DNA of 17,442 nt from Candidatus Spyradosoma merdigallinarum (lineage in GTDB: Bacteria; Verrucomicrobiota; Verrucomicrobiia; Opitutales; UBA953). Numbering within the stretch: the stretch's first letter is position 1; each line of letters begins with the position of its first letter. The stretch covers positions 1-17,442 of the forward strand of contig DVOG01000039.1 of the NCBI GenBank assembly GCA_018713755.1, read 5' to 3'. A model generated the notes under the pieces. The model was given only the letters and a program-made list of their open reading frames with translations. It made no database searches and had not been told where the DNA came from. Shown here piece by piece: positions 6,340-12,312 of this stretch. The position numbers were made by a program, and so were the translations under genes.

Positions 6340-7143
6340 ATGTTGAAGCTCATCGTCATCGTCGCCGCCGTCGCCGCCGGCGTTCTGCTGTTGTCCGACC
6401 TGCGCGGGTGCGGAAGCCTGTTCCCGCAGGAAACCGTCTACGACGAAACGAAGGACGAGTCTTTTCTTCTCGCGAAGGAATACGCGGCGGCGGGGCGTTA
6501 TCCCGAGGCGTTGGACGCGTTTCGGCGGATTATCCAGGAGCATCCGGACGCGTCGGCGGAATCGAACCTGGAAGCCGGGCTCATCGCGTTCCAGCAGGGC
6601 GATTTCCCGCTGGCGATTTACCATTTCAACCAGTATCTGTGGCAGAGGCCCGACGCGTCGAGCCGCGCGCGGGAACGCGTCGTGGGACTGATCAACTCCT
6701 CGAAGAAAAGATTCGTGCAGGAAATGCTGCCCGGGCGCGTCGCGGAACCGGAATCCTCCGTTCCCGGACTCGAAGAGAAATACCTCGCCGTCACGCGGGA
6801 AAACGAGGCGCTGAAGCGCGAAATCGAGCGGCTGCGCGCCGAGCGCGGCAAGGACGCCGCTTCCGCGCGCCTTTCCGCTCCCGCGGAGAGCGTTCCCGTC
6901 GCGGCGGCGCCCGTCCCCGCGGCGCAGACGTCCGCCGCGGAAGCCGCTCCGCCGCCTCCGCCGGAAAAGCCTCCCGTTCCCGCGACGCACGTCGTCGCCC
7001 GCGGCGACACGCTTTCCGGCATCAGCCGAAAATATTACGGCACGACGGCGCGCTGGCGCGACATCTACGAGGCGAACCGCGTCACGCTGAGCTCGCCGAG
7101 CGCGCTTCGTCCCGGCATGGTGCTGAAGCTCCCGCGCCCGTGA
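6340..7143 (+). CDS. TPR and LysM domain-containing envelope protein
   Basis: A 267-residue membrane-anchored protein. Residues 3-19 form a hydrophobic signal anchor (LKLIVIVAAVAAGVLLL). Two TPR-like helical repeats follow (about 42-105: YAAAGRYPEALDAFRRII and AFQQGDFPLAIYHFNQYL). Then come a short coiled coil (143-172), an Ala/Pro-rich linker (173-214) and a C-terminal LysM domain (215-265: VVARGDTLSGISRKYYG...LRPGMVLKLP). LysM binds peptidoglycan glycan chains, so the C terminus should sit in the periplasm. I chose ATG 6340 because it begins directly with the hydrophobic helix; a GTG start at 6310 would put a polar leader before it. recF starts 22 bp downstream and is probably co-transcribed. 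The architecture recalls cell-division or envelope-assembly proteins, but the role is unknown. Confidence 0.82.
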   Translation: MLKLIVIVAAVAAGVLLLSDLRGCGSLFPQETVYDETKDESFLLAKEYAAAGRYPEALDAFRRIIQEHPDASAESNLEAGLIAFQQGDFPLAIYHFNQYLWQRPDASSRARERVVGLINSSKKRFVQEMLPGRVAEPESSVPGLEEKYLAVTRENEALKREIERLRAERGKDAASARLSAPAESVPVAAAPVPAAQTSAAEAAPPPPPEKPPVPATHVVARGDTLSGISRKYYGTTARWRDIYEANRVTLSSPSALRPGMVLKLPRP

Positions 7144-7165
7144 GCGCGAAAAACGTTCCCGCGAC

Positions 7166-8245
7166 ATGCGCATTTCGCGTCTGAGAGCAGCGGATTTCCG
7201 CAACATCGCGTTCGCGGATTTGGATTTCGGCGGCGCGCAGAGAATTTTCCTGACCGGAAAGAACGGGCAGGGCAAAACGAATCTGCTCGAAGCGGCGAGC
7301 CTGCTCACGGCGCTGCGTTCCTTCCGCACGCGGGATTCGCGCGTGCTCGTGCGCGCCGGAAAAAAGGCGGCGCAAGTTTTCATCGCGCTCGAACACGAGC
7401 GGGAAGGCGCGACGGAGCTGACGGTTTCGCTCGGCGCGAACGGCGCGAAAACGGCGGAGCTCGGCGCGGGAACGCCCGTGCGGAAACTTAGCGATTTCGT
7501 CGGGCGCTTTCCCGTCGTCGTTTTTTCCTCGGACGACATCGCGCTGCTGCGCGGCGCGCCGTCCGGACGCCGGCGCTGGCTCGACCTGACGCTTTCGGCG
7601 ACGGACGCGGAATATTTCCTGTGCCTGCAGCGTTACTGCCGCGCGCTGGAAGCGCGGAACCGCCTGCTGAAACAGCCGGCCGCGGAAGACGCGCAGTTCG
7701 ACGCCTTCGAGAAAATTCTCGCGGAAAACGGCCGCCGTCTCGTCGAAATCCGTTCCCGCGAAATGAAGAAGATCGCGGCGCTTTTCGCCGCGTCCGCGAC
7801 GGAAATCGCGCGCGGCGCGGAGTCTCCGGAGCTCGTTTACGAAGCCTCGGCAAATGCGCCGGACGATGCGGCGTGGCGGGAGCTTTTTCGCCGTTCCCGC
7901 GCGCAGGACAAGCTGCTGCGGGCGACGCAGAAAGGGCCGCACCGGGACGATTTCCGCTTCCGGATTTTTTCCCGCGCGGCAGAGGATTTCGCCTCCGAAG
8001 GGCAGCAGCGCGGCATGACGCTCAGCTTGGGGCTGGCGCAGCTCGCGCTGTTTCGGGAACGGCTCGGCGTCGCACCCGTCGTGCTCGCCGACGACGTTCT
8101 CGGCGAGCTGGACGAGGCGCGGCGCGCGGGCTTTTGGGCGGCGGTCGGGAGCGGGCTCCAGGTTTTCGCCACGGGAACGCAGCCGCCGGACGATGCGGAC
8201 GCGTGGCGGATTTTTACGGTGGAAGCGGGAACGTATCGCGGGTAA
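7166..8245 (+). CDS. recF: DNA replication/repair protein RecF
   Basis: This 359-residue SMC-like ATPase helps load RecA at gaps and stalled forks in the RecFOR pathway. Walker A is GKNGQGKT (31-38). GPHRDD (257-262), the ABC signature SEGQQRG (277-283), Walker B VVLADD (305-310) and LGELD (312-316) all match RecF. Length is normal. In many bacteria recF sits with dnaA, dnaN and gyrB; here it lies between a LysM envelope gene and a small membrane protein. So the window is not the classical origin cluster, although PVC bacteria often scatter these genes. It starts 22 bp after the LysM gene without a Shine-Dalgarno sequence. Motif copies occur at about eight places in or next to the gene. Confidence 0.95.
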   Translation: MRISRLRAADFRNIAFADLDFGGAQRIFLTGKNGQGKTNLLEAASLLTALRSFRTRDSRVLVRAGKKAAQVFIALEHEREGATELTVSLGANGAKTAELGAGTPVRKLSDFVGRFPVVVFSSDDIALLRGAPSGRRRWLDLTLSATDAEYFLCLQRYCRALEARNRLLKQPAAEDAQFDAFEKILAENGRRLVEIRSREMKKIAALFAASATEIARGAESPELVYEASANAPDDAAWRELFRRSRAQDKLLRATQKGPHRDDFRFRIFSRAAEDFASEGQQRGMTLSLGLAQLALFRERLGVAPVVLADDVLGELDEARRAGFWAAVGSGLQVFATGTQPPDDADAWRIFTVEAGTYRG

Positions 8246-8265
8246 AATTCCCGAAAACGGCATTT

Positions 8266-8574
8266 ATGAAATTCGACAAATCAGCCTTGGGGTCTTCGCT
8301 CGCGTTGAGCGTCATTCATTTCGCGATCGTGCTCGTCGCGATGAAATTTCGTCCGGAATTCCTGTCGGGCGGCGGCGCGGGAACGGCGGTTGACCGTGTT
8401 CAGGCCGTGCTGACGCAGCCCGGACTTTGGGTCGCGGACTTCATGGGCTGCATTCCGGAAAAGCCGATGTGGTGGGTTTTTCTCGCGCTCAATTCCGTAC
8501 TGTGGGGCAACGTCGTCGCGTTCGCCGTCCGTTCGGTTTCCAAAATTTTCGTCAAGGACGCGAAAGCTTCCTGA
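8266..8574 (+). CDS. Small membrane protein, unknown function
   Basis: A 102-residue protein that I do not recognise. It has two hydrophobic segments, about residues 9-27 (GSSLALSVIHFAIVLVAMK) and 67-90 (KPMWWVFLALNSVLWGNVVAFAV). A Gly-rich loop joins them and a Lys-containing tail follows the second. It probably spans the inner membrane twice. ATG 8266 begins 20 bp after the recF stop on the same strand, so it is likely the last gene of the LysM-recF transcript. A GGGAACG motif lies inside it, suggesting it is native. Coding status is supported by hydrophobic pattern, normal start and fit between neighbours, not by homology. Confidence 0.65.
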   Translation: MKFDKSALGSSLALSVIHFAIVLVAMKFRPEFLSGGGAGTAVDRVQAVLTQPGLWVADFMGCIPEKPMWWVFLALNSVLWGNVVAFAVRSVSKIFVKDAKAS

Positions 8575-8587
8575 TTTTTCTCGCGCG

Positions 8588-8609
8588 GCGGGAACGCGCG
8601 TCTTCCCGC
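8588..8609. terminator. Hairpin between convergent genes, built from a motif pair
   Basis: GCGGGAA (8588-8594), an 8-base loop and TTCCCGC (8603-8609) form a perfect 7-bp stem in the 51-bp gap between the convergent small membrane gene and the DUF4405 gene. A competing CGCGCG self-pairing surrounds it. No T run follows on either strand, so it may be a Rho-independent-like stop or an mRNA 3'-end stabiliser. Confidence 0.38.
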
Positions 8610-8625
8610 AGGCGCGGCGAAATGC

Positions 8626-9309
8626 TTATCGGCTCAGAATTTTCCGCAGCGCGGCGCCGATCACGAAAAACAGCGCGGCGATGCATCCGTAGTCGAAGAG
8701 AAAGCGCGGGAGCGCGTCGCCGAACGCGAAGGGATCGAAAGACGCTTCCGCCGTGAGCTTCTGCCCCATCGAGCGGCGGAGAAACGCGAAGACGCCGCAG
8801 ATCGCGAGCGCGACGCCGAGCGCGGGAACGACGAGGCGCGCGGCGGTTTTCGCCGCCGTCTTTTCGCGCGGCGCGGGAACGCTTTTCTTCAGGCGGAACA
8901 AATTTTTCAGCGCTCCCGCGAAAAACGGCGCATGCAGCCCGGCGTGAGCCGCCGAGAGCACGAAAAGCCACGCGGCGCTCGTCGTGTGAAGATTGCGCGC
9001 GAAGAGTCCGCCGCCCGAGGGGACGAACGGAAAAATATGGCGCGAGAGCATCGCGCCGCTGACGGCGACGGCGACGACGCTGAGCGCGAGCGCGGCGTTC
9101 AGCGCGAAGACGACGCCTTTCTGCGCGGAGAACGTTCCCGCGAGCGGTTTCGCCCACCAGCGCCGGTTGATGACGTTGTGCGCAATCAGCACGAGGACGG
9201 CGAAGAGGCCGAGCCACTCGTGCAGCGCCTTGCCGGTGAAAAAGTACGCCGTCGACAGCGCGATGAGCGCGGCCGAAACGGCGTCCGTGAAAAATCTCAG
9301 GCGAAGCAT
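8626..9309 (-). CDS. DUF4405 family cytochrome b561-like membrane protein
   Basis: A 227-residue inner-membrane protein with about six hydrophobic segments. The N-terminal half matches the DUF4405 pattern: a first helix, then GKALHEWLGL (His30), LIAHNVINRRWW (His44), a Phe/Gly-rich helix ending SRHIF (His91), LHTTSAAW (His108) and AAHAGLH (His122, His126). Paired histidines in successive helices suggest bis-heme b binding, as in cytochrome b561/FdnI-like proteins, and so a role in quinone-linked electron transfer. The ligand assignment is inference. The C-terminal third adds two more membrane helices. It is a single gene with its own promoter candidate (9394-9423) and a leader of about 78 bases. 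Confidence 0.78.
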   Translation of the reverse strand: MLRLRFFTDAVSAALIALSTAYFFTGKALHEWLGLFAVLVLIAHNVINRRWWAKPLAGTFSAQKGVVFALNAALALSVVAVAVSGAMLSRHIFPFVPSGGGLFARNLHTTSAAWLFVLSAAHAGLHAPFFAGALKNLFRLKKSVPAPREKTAAKTAARLVVPALGVALAICGVFAFLRRSMGQKLTAEASFDPFAFGDALPRFLFDYGCIAALFFVIGAALRKILSR

Positions 9310-9393
9310 TTTTTTGTCTGTTTGTCTGCGGAAAGAAAAATGCGCCGCGGCAAACGCCGGTCGGACAATCGGCGCTCCCGCGCGGCGAAAGAG

Positions 9394-9423
9394 ATTCTAT
9401 CCGGATTTTTCCCGGCGCGTCAA
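9394..9423 (-). promoter_or_regulatory. Probable sigma70-type promoter of the DUF4405 gene
   Basis: Reading leftwards: TTGACG (9423-9418, 5/6), an 18-bp spacer and TAGAAT (9399-9394, 5/6). The expected transcription start is near 9387, about 78 bases before the ATG at 9309. The promoter begins directly after the hairpin at 9424-9446. It shares the TAGAAT -10 with the flavodoxin promoter, which supports TAGAAT being a usual form here. Confidence 0.55.
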
Positions 9424-9446
9424 CGCCGCGGGCCGTTCCCGCGGCG
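9424..9446 (-). terminator. Strong GC hairpin after the aldo/keto reductase gene
   Basis: A perfect 9-bp stem (9424-9432 with 9438-9446, CGCCGCGGG on the plus strand) with a 5-base loop begins three bases beyond the stop codon at 9450-9452. It is placed to end the leftward aldo/keto reductase transcript just before the next promoter. No T run follows. The right arm and loop contain CGTTCCCG. Confidence 0.45.
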
Positions 9447-9449
9447 CTT

Positions 9450-10313
9450 TCATTTGCGGCGCGGGTTGAATTTTTCGTCGTATTCCAGCAGAAATTTCGC
9501 CAGCGCGGGATCGGTGAAATCGGCGGCGAGAGGTTTTCCCGTGTCCAAGCCGCGGATCGCTTCGCGGTCTTCGTCCGTCAGTTCAAAATCGTCGAGGGCA
9601 AGATTTTCCGCCATGCGGTCTTTGCGGACGGATTGCGGGATCACGGCGACGCCTTCGTCCGTCAGAAATTTCAGCGCGATCTGCGCCGAGCTTTTTCCGT
9701 ATTTCGCGCCGACGCCCTTCAGCGTTTCGTTGGAGAAAAGACCGTTCATGCCGCGCGCCAGCGGACTCCATGCCATGACGCGCGTGCCGTATTCCGCGGC
9801 GAGTTCGCGCATTTTTTTCTGCTGCGAAAAGACATGCGTTTCCAGCTGCACGACGGCGGGCTTGATTTCCATGTTTTCCGCGAGATCGACGAAACGCGCA
9901 TCGTAAAAGTTGCTCAAGCCGATTGCTCGCGCTTTCCCGGCTTTGCAGGCTTTTTCCATGGCGCGGTAAGTGCCGTAATAATCGCCGAAGGGCTGGTGGA
10001 CGAGAAGCAGGTCGACGTAATCGGTCCGCAGCCTTCGGAGCGATTCGTCAATGCTGCGCGCCGCTTTTTCGTCGCCGGCGTTGGAAATCCAGATTTTCGT
10101 GGTGACGAAAAGCTCTTCGCGGGGAATGCCGCTTTTGCGGACGGCGTTCCCGACGCCTTCTTCGTTGTAATACGCCTGCGCCGTGTCGACGGAGCGGTAG
10201 CCCGCCTCCAACGCTTCCGATACGAGGCGTTCGCACTCTTCCGGTTTGATTTGCCAGACGCCGTAGCCGACCATGGGCATTTCGACGCCGTTGTTCAGTT
10301 TCGCTGTCTTCAT
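9450..10313 (-). CDS. Aldo/keto reductase
   Basis: A 287-residue NADPH-dependent (beta/alpha)8-barrel oxidoreductase that reduces aldehydes and ketones. The catalytic tetrad is visible: Asp43 and Tyr48 in VDTAQAYYNEEGVG, Lys73 in TTKIW, and His106 in VHQP. GLSNF (132-136) and IPQSVRKDR near the C terminus match the substrate and NADP-phosphate-binding segments of the DkgA-type AKR5 group. Length is normal and there is no signal peptide, so it is cytoplasmic. It lies 86 bp downstream of the exported flavodoxin gene on the same strand, with a large inverted repeat between them. Substrate is unknown; methylglyoxal-type or diketone substrates are plausible from context. It has only one GGGAACG motif, well below the local density, which may hint at more recent acquisition. 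Confidence 0.9.
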   Translation of the reverse strand: MKTAKLNNGVEMPMVGYGVWQIKPEECERLVSEALEAGYRSVDTAQAYYNEEGVGNAVRKSGIPREELFVTTKIWISNAGDEKAARSIDESLRRLRTDYVDLLLVHQPFGDYYGTYRAMEKACKAGKARAIGLSNFYDARFVDLAENMEIKPAVVQLETHVFSQQKKMRELAAEYGTRVMAWSPLARGMNGLFSNETLKGVGAKYGKSSAQIALKFLTDEGVAVIPQSVRKDRMAENLALDDFELTDEDREAIRGLDTGKPLAADFTDPALAKFLLEYDEKFNPRRK

Positions 10314-10341
10314 GCGATTTTATGAAAGACGGAAAGGTTTG

Positions 10342-10384
10342 CGTTCCCGCGGCAAGAGGCGGATTTTTGCGCGCCGCGGGAACG
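10342..10384. repeat. Perfect 12-bp inverted repeat made from two motif copies
   Basis: CGTTCCCGCGGC (10342-10353) and its exact complement GCCGCGGGAACG (10373-10384) flank a 19-base loop. It fills the gap between the flavodoxin stop (10400) and the aldo/keto reductase start (10313). It could end or attenuate the flavodoxin transcript, or protect its 3' end; no T run follows on the minus strand. It is the longest perfect inverted repeat I found. Confidence 0.7.
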
Positions 10385-10399
10385 AACGCGCGTTTCGGC

Positions 10400-10999
10400 T
10401 CAGCGCGCGAGCCCGATCTCGCGCAGCCAGGCGTCCACCGCGCGTTGGGCGCGGGAACCGTCGGCGGAGCTTCCGCTGACCGTCAGCGCCTTGAGCAGCG
10501 TCGCGTTCGCGAGCTGCTCGCGCATGTCGCTTTCGCAGTTCTGCATGCCGCCTCCGCCGTGCGTGAAGAAAGGCACGACGGTTTTTCCCGCGAACGCGGG
10601 ATCGTCGAGCAGCGTGCGGATCGGCGGCGCGTAGGAGCCCCACCAGTTCGGCGAACCGACGAAAACGACGTCGTAGGACGCGAGGTTTTTCGGCTTCGCC
10701 TTCAGCGCGGGGCGGACGCCTTCCTGCTGCTCCTTCTTCGCTCGCTCGGTGCATTCGCCGTATTCCGTCGGGTAGGGCTGCGCGGGAACGATTTCGAAAA
10801 GCTCTCCGCCCGTTCCCGCGCTGATCTTTTCCGCGAGCGCCTTAGTGTTCCCGCTCCACGAGTAATAGGCGACGAGGATGCGCTTTCCGCCCGCGGGAGC
10901 GGCGGGCGCGTTCTGCTGCGCGAAAATCGGCGCGCTTCCGGCGGCGAGGCATCCGAGCGCTCCCGCCGCGACCATTCCGATGAATTTCTTTCTGTTCAT
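10400..10999 (-). CDS. Exported flavodoxin-like protein
   Basis: A 199-residue flavodoxin-fold protein carrying an N-terminal signal peptide. Residues 1-27 show a basic start (MNRKK), a hydrophobic core and a small-residue cleavage site (SAPIFA then QQ). The flavin phosphate-binding loop is YYSWSGNTKALA (45-56), and GSPNWWGSYAPP marks the second FMN-binding region. Length after cleavage (about 170) matches the flavodoxin_4 type found in gut bacteria near aldo/keto reductases and carboxymuconolactone decarboxylases. Folded FMN proteins usually use Tat export; the start is not a true twin-arginine motif (RKKF), so the route is uncertain. Its promoter has the 19-bp MerR-type spacer (11052-11082). 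Likely role: periplasmic electron carrier or quinone reductase partner. Confidence 0.88.
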   Translation of the reverse strand: MNRKKFIGMVAAGALGCLAAGSAPIFAQQNAPAAPAGGKRILVAYYSWSGNTKALAEKISAGTGGELFEIVPAQPYPTEYGECTERAKKEQQEGVRPALKAKPKNLASYDVVFVGSPNWWGSYAPPIRTLLDDPAFAGKTVVPFFTHGGGGMQNCESDMREQLANATLLKALTVSGSSADGSRAQRAVDAWLREIGLAR

Positions 11000-11028
11000 G
11001 ACGATTTTTTTTTGCGTTTCCCGAGGCT

Positions 11029-11044
11029 GATTCCTTCAGGAATC
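11029..11044 (-). promoter_or_regulatory. Stem-loop at the 5' end of the flavodoxin message
   Basis: The perfect palindromic element GATTCCTTCAGGAATC (6-bp stem, 4-base loop) falls at the very start of the predicted flavodoxin transcript, about 30-45 bases before the ATG. It could stabilise the mRNA 5' end or act as a second protein-binding site. Placement depends on the promoter call at 11052-11082. Confidence 0.35.
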
Positions 11045-11051
11045 GGGAAAA

Positions 11052-11082
11052 ATTCTACGATTTGAAGTTGACTCTAAGTCAA
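11052..11082 (-). promoter_or_regulatory. MerR-family-type promoter/operator of the flavodoxin gene
   Basis: Reading leftwards: TTGACT (11082-11077), a 19-bp spacer and TAGAAT (11057-11052). An over-long 19-bp spacer is the hallmark of promoters activated by MerR-family regulators, which untwist the DNA. The spacer carries a degenerate dyad, CTTAGAGT-CA-ACTTCAAA (5 of 8 positions symmetric), closely resembling the TTGACTTAGAGT half of known MerR sites upstream of stress-response reductases. Expected transcription start is near 11045. No MerR gene is present in the window, so the regulator must be elsewhere. Confidence 0.62.
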
Positions 11083-11092
11083 GGTTTTTTTT

Positions 11093-12262
11093 TCAGGAGA
11101 ATTTCCCGAGGAAATTTCCGAGCTTTTCGAGCCCGGCTCGGAGCCGTTCCCGCGGGCAGGCGACGTTGATTCGGATGAAGCCTTCGCCGGCGTTCCCGTA
11201 AAGCGTCCCCGGACTGACTTTGAGCTTCTGCTCCGCTTCGAGTCGCCGCGCGAGTTCTTCCGAAGGCATTCCCGCGGCGCGGCAGTCGACCCAGGCGAGG
11301 TACGTGCCTTCAGCGGGCGTCACGGGAAATTTCGGCAGATTCTTTCCGAAGAACGCGCACAGCTCGTCGTAATTGTTTTTCAGATACGCGCGCAGGGCGT
11401 CGAGCCAGGCTTCGCTCTCTCCGTAGGCGGCGATCAGCGCCTCGATGCCGAAGGGATTCACGTCGCAGACTTCGTTGACGTTGATCGCGCGGTCGATTCT
11501 GCGGCGGACGTCTGCGTTCGCGGCGACGATGCCGGCGATCTGCAGCCCGGCGAGGTTGAACGCCTTGCTCGGCGAGACGCAGACGGCGGAATTTTTCGCG
11601 AACGCGGGGGAAAGCGAGGCGAACGGCGTGTAGTCGTGTCCGGCGAAAGTCAGTTCGCAGTGAATTTCGTCCGAGACGACGAACACGCCGTGCCTCAGGC
11701 ATATTTCCCCGATGCGGAGCAGCTCTTCCCGCGTCCAGACGCGGCCGACGGGATTGTGCGGGTTGCACAGGAGCATCAGTTTCGTTTTCGGGGCGGCGGC
11801 TTTCTTTTCCAAGTCTTCGAAATCGATGCCGTAGCGTCCCCGCGCGCTGACGAGCGGGCTTTCGGCGAAGCCGCATTCGTTGTTGCGCACGGAGGAAAAA
11901 AAGCAGTTGTAGGCCGGCGTCTGCAGCAGAACGTCGTCGCCGGGCGAGCACATCGCCTTGATGACGGCGGAGACGGCGGGAACGACGCCCGTCGTGAAGA
12001 CGATTTGCTCCGCGCCGAAACTCCAGCGGTGGCGGCGGGAAAACCAGTTGACGACGGCGTCGCGGCAGGCCTGCGGAATCTGCGCGTAGCCGAAAATTCC
12101 GTGGGCGACGCGTTTTTCGAGCGCGGCGCGCACGGCGGGAGCGGCGCGGAAGTCCATGTCGGCGACCCACATGGGCAGGACGCCTTCTTCTTTCGGCTCG
12201 TCCCATTTGACGGAGTTCGTTCCGCGGCGCGGAATCAGTTCATCGAAGTCGTATCGCATCAT
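11093..12262 (-). CDS. MalY/PatB family PLP-dependent cystathionine C-S lyase (aminotransferase fold)
   Basis: A 389-residue fold-type I PLP enzyme. MalY/PatB proteins cleave C-S bonds of cystathionine or cysteine conjugates, giving a thiol, pyruvate and ammonia. Signatures: MWVADMDFRAAP (31-42), LCNPHNPVGRVW (165-176), the PLP-binding SDEIHCEL (197-204) and the Schiff-base lysine in SPSKAFNLAG (Lys233). C-terminal RINVACPRERL carries the carboxylate-binding Arg. The start is MMRYDF (12262 or 12259); the longer open frame upstream overlaps MATE and is not homologous. It lies 50 bp after the MATE gene on the same strand and may be its operon partner. A lyase and an exporter side by side suggest processing and removal of sulfur conjugates, which is inference. 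Confidence 0.92.
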   Translation of the reverse strand: MMRYDFDELIPRRGTNSVKWDEPKEEGVLPMWVADMDFRAAPAVRAALEKRVAHGIFGYAQIPQACRDAVVNWFSRRHRWSFGAEQIVFTTGVVPAVSAVIKAMCSPGDDVLLQTPAYNCFFSSVRNNECGFAESPLVSARGRYGIDFEDLEKKAAAPKTKLMLLCNPHNPVGRVWTREELLRIGEICLRHGVFVVSDEIHCELTFAGHDYTPFASLSPAFAKNSAVCVSPSKAFNLAGLQIAGIVAANADVRRRIDRAINVNEVCDVNPFGIEALIAAYGESEAWLDALRAYLKNNYDELCAFFGKNLPKFPVTPAEGTYLAWVDCRAAGMPSEELARRLEAEQKLKVSPGTLYGNAGEGFIRINVACPRERLRAGLEKLGNFLGKFS

Positions 12263-12279
12263 ATGAAAATTCGAAAGGG

Positions 12280-12302
12280 AAAAACCGGAACGTCGTCTTC
12301 CG
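12280..12302 (-). terminator. Weak terminator candidate between MATE and MalY genes
   Basis: Reading leftwards, CGGAA-GACGACG-TTCCG makes a 5-bp stem followed by GGTTTTTCCC. The stem is short, so it may only attenuate read-through from the MATE gene into the MalY/PatB gene, 50 bp apart. Confidence 0.28.
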
Positions 12303-12312
12303 CGGGAGCGCT

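Noticed and set aside
7166..8245. Replication origin near recF
   Set aside because: No dnaA, dnaN or gyrB and no cluster of DnaA boxes are visible around the gene.
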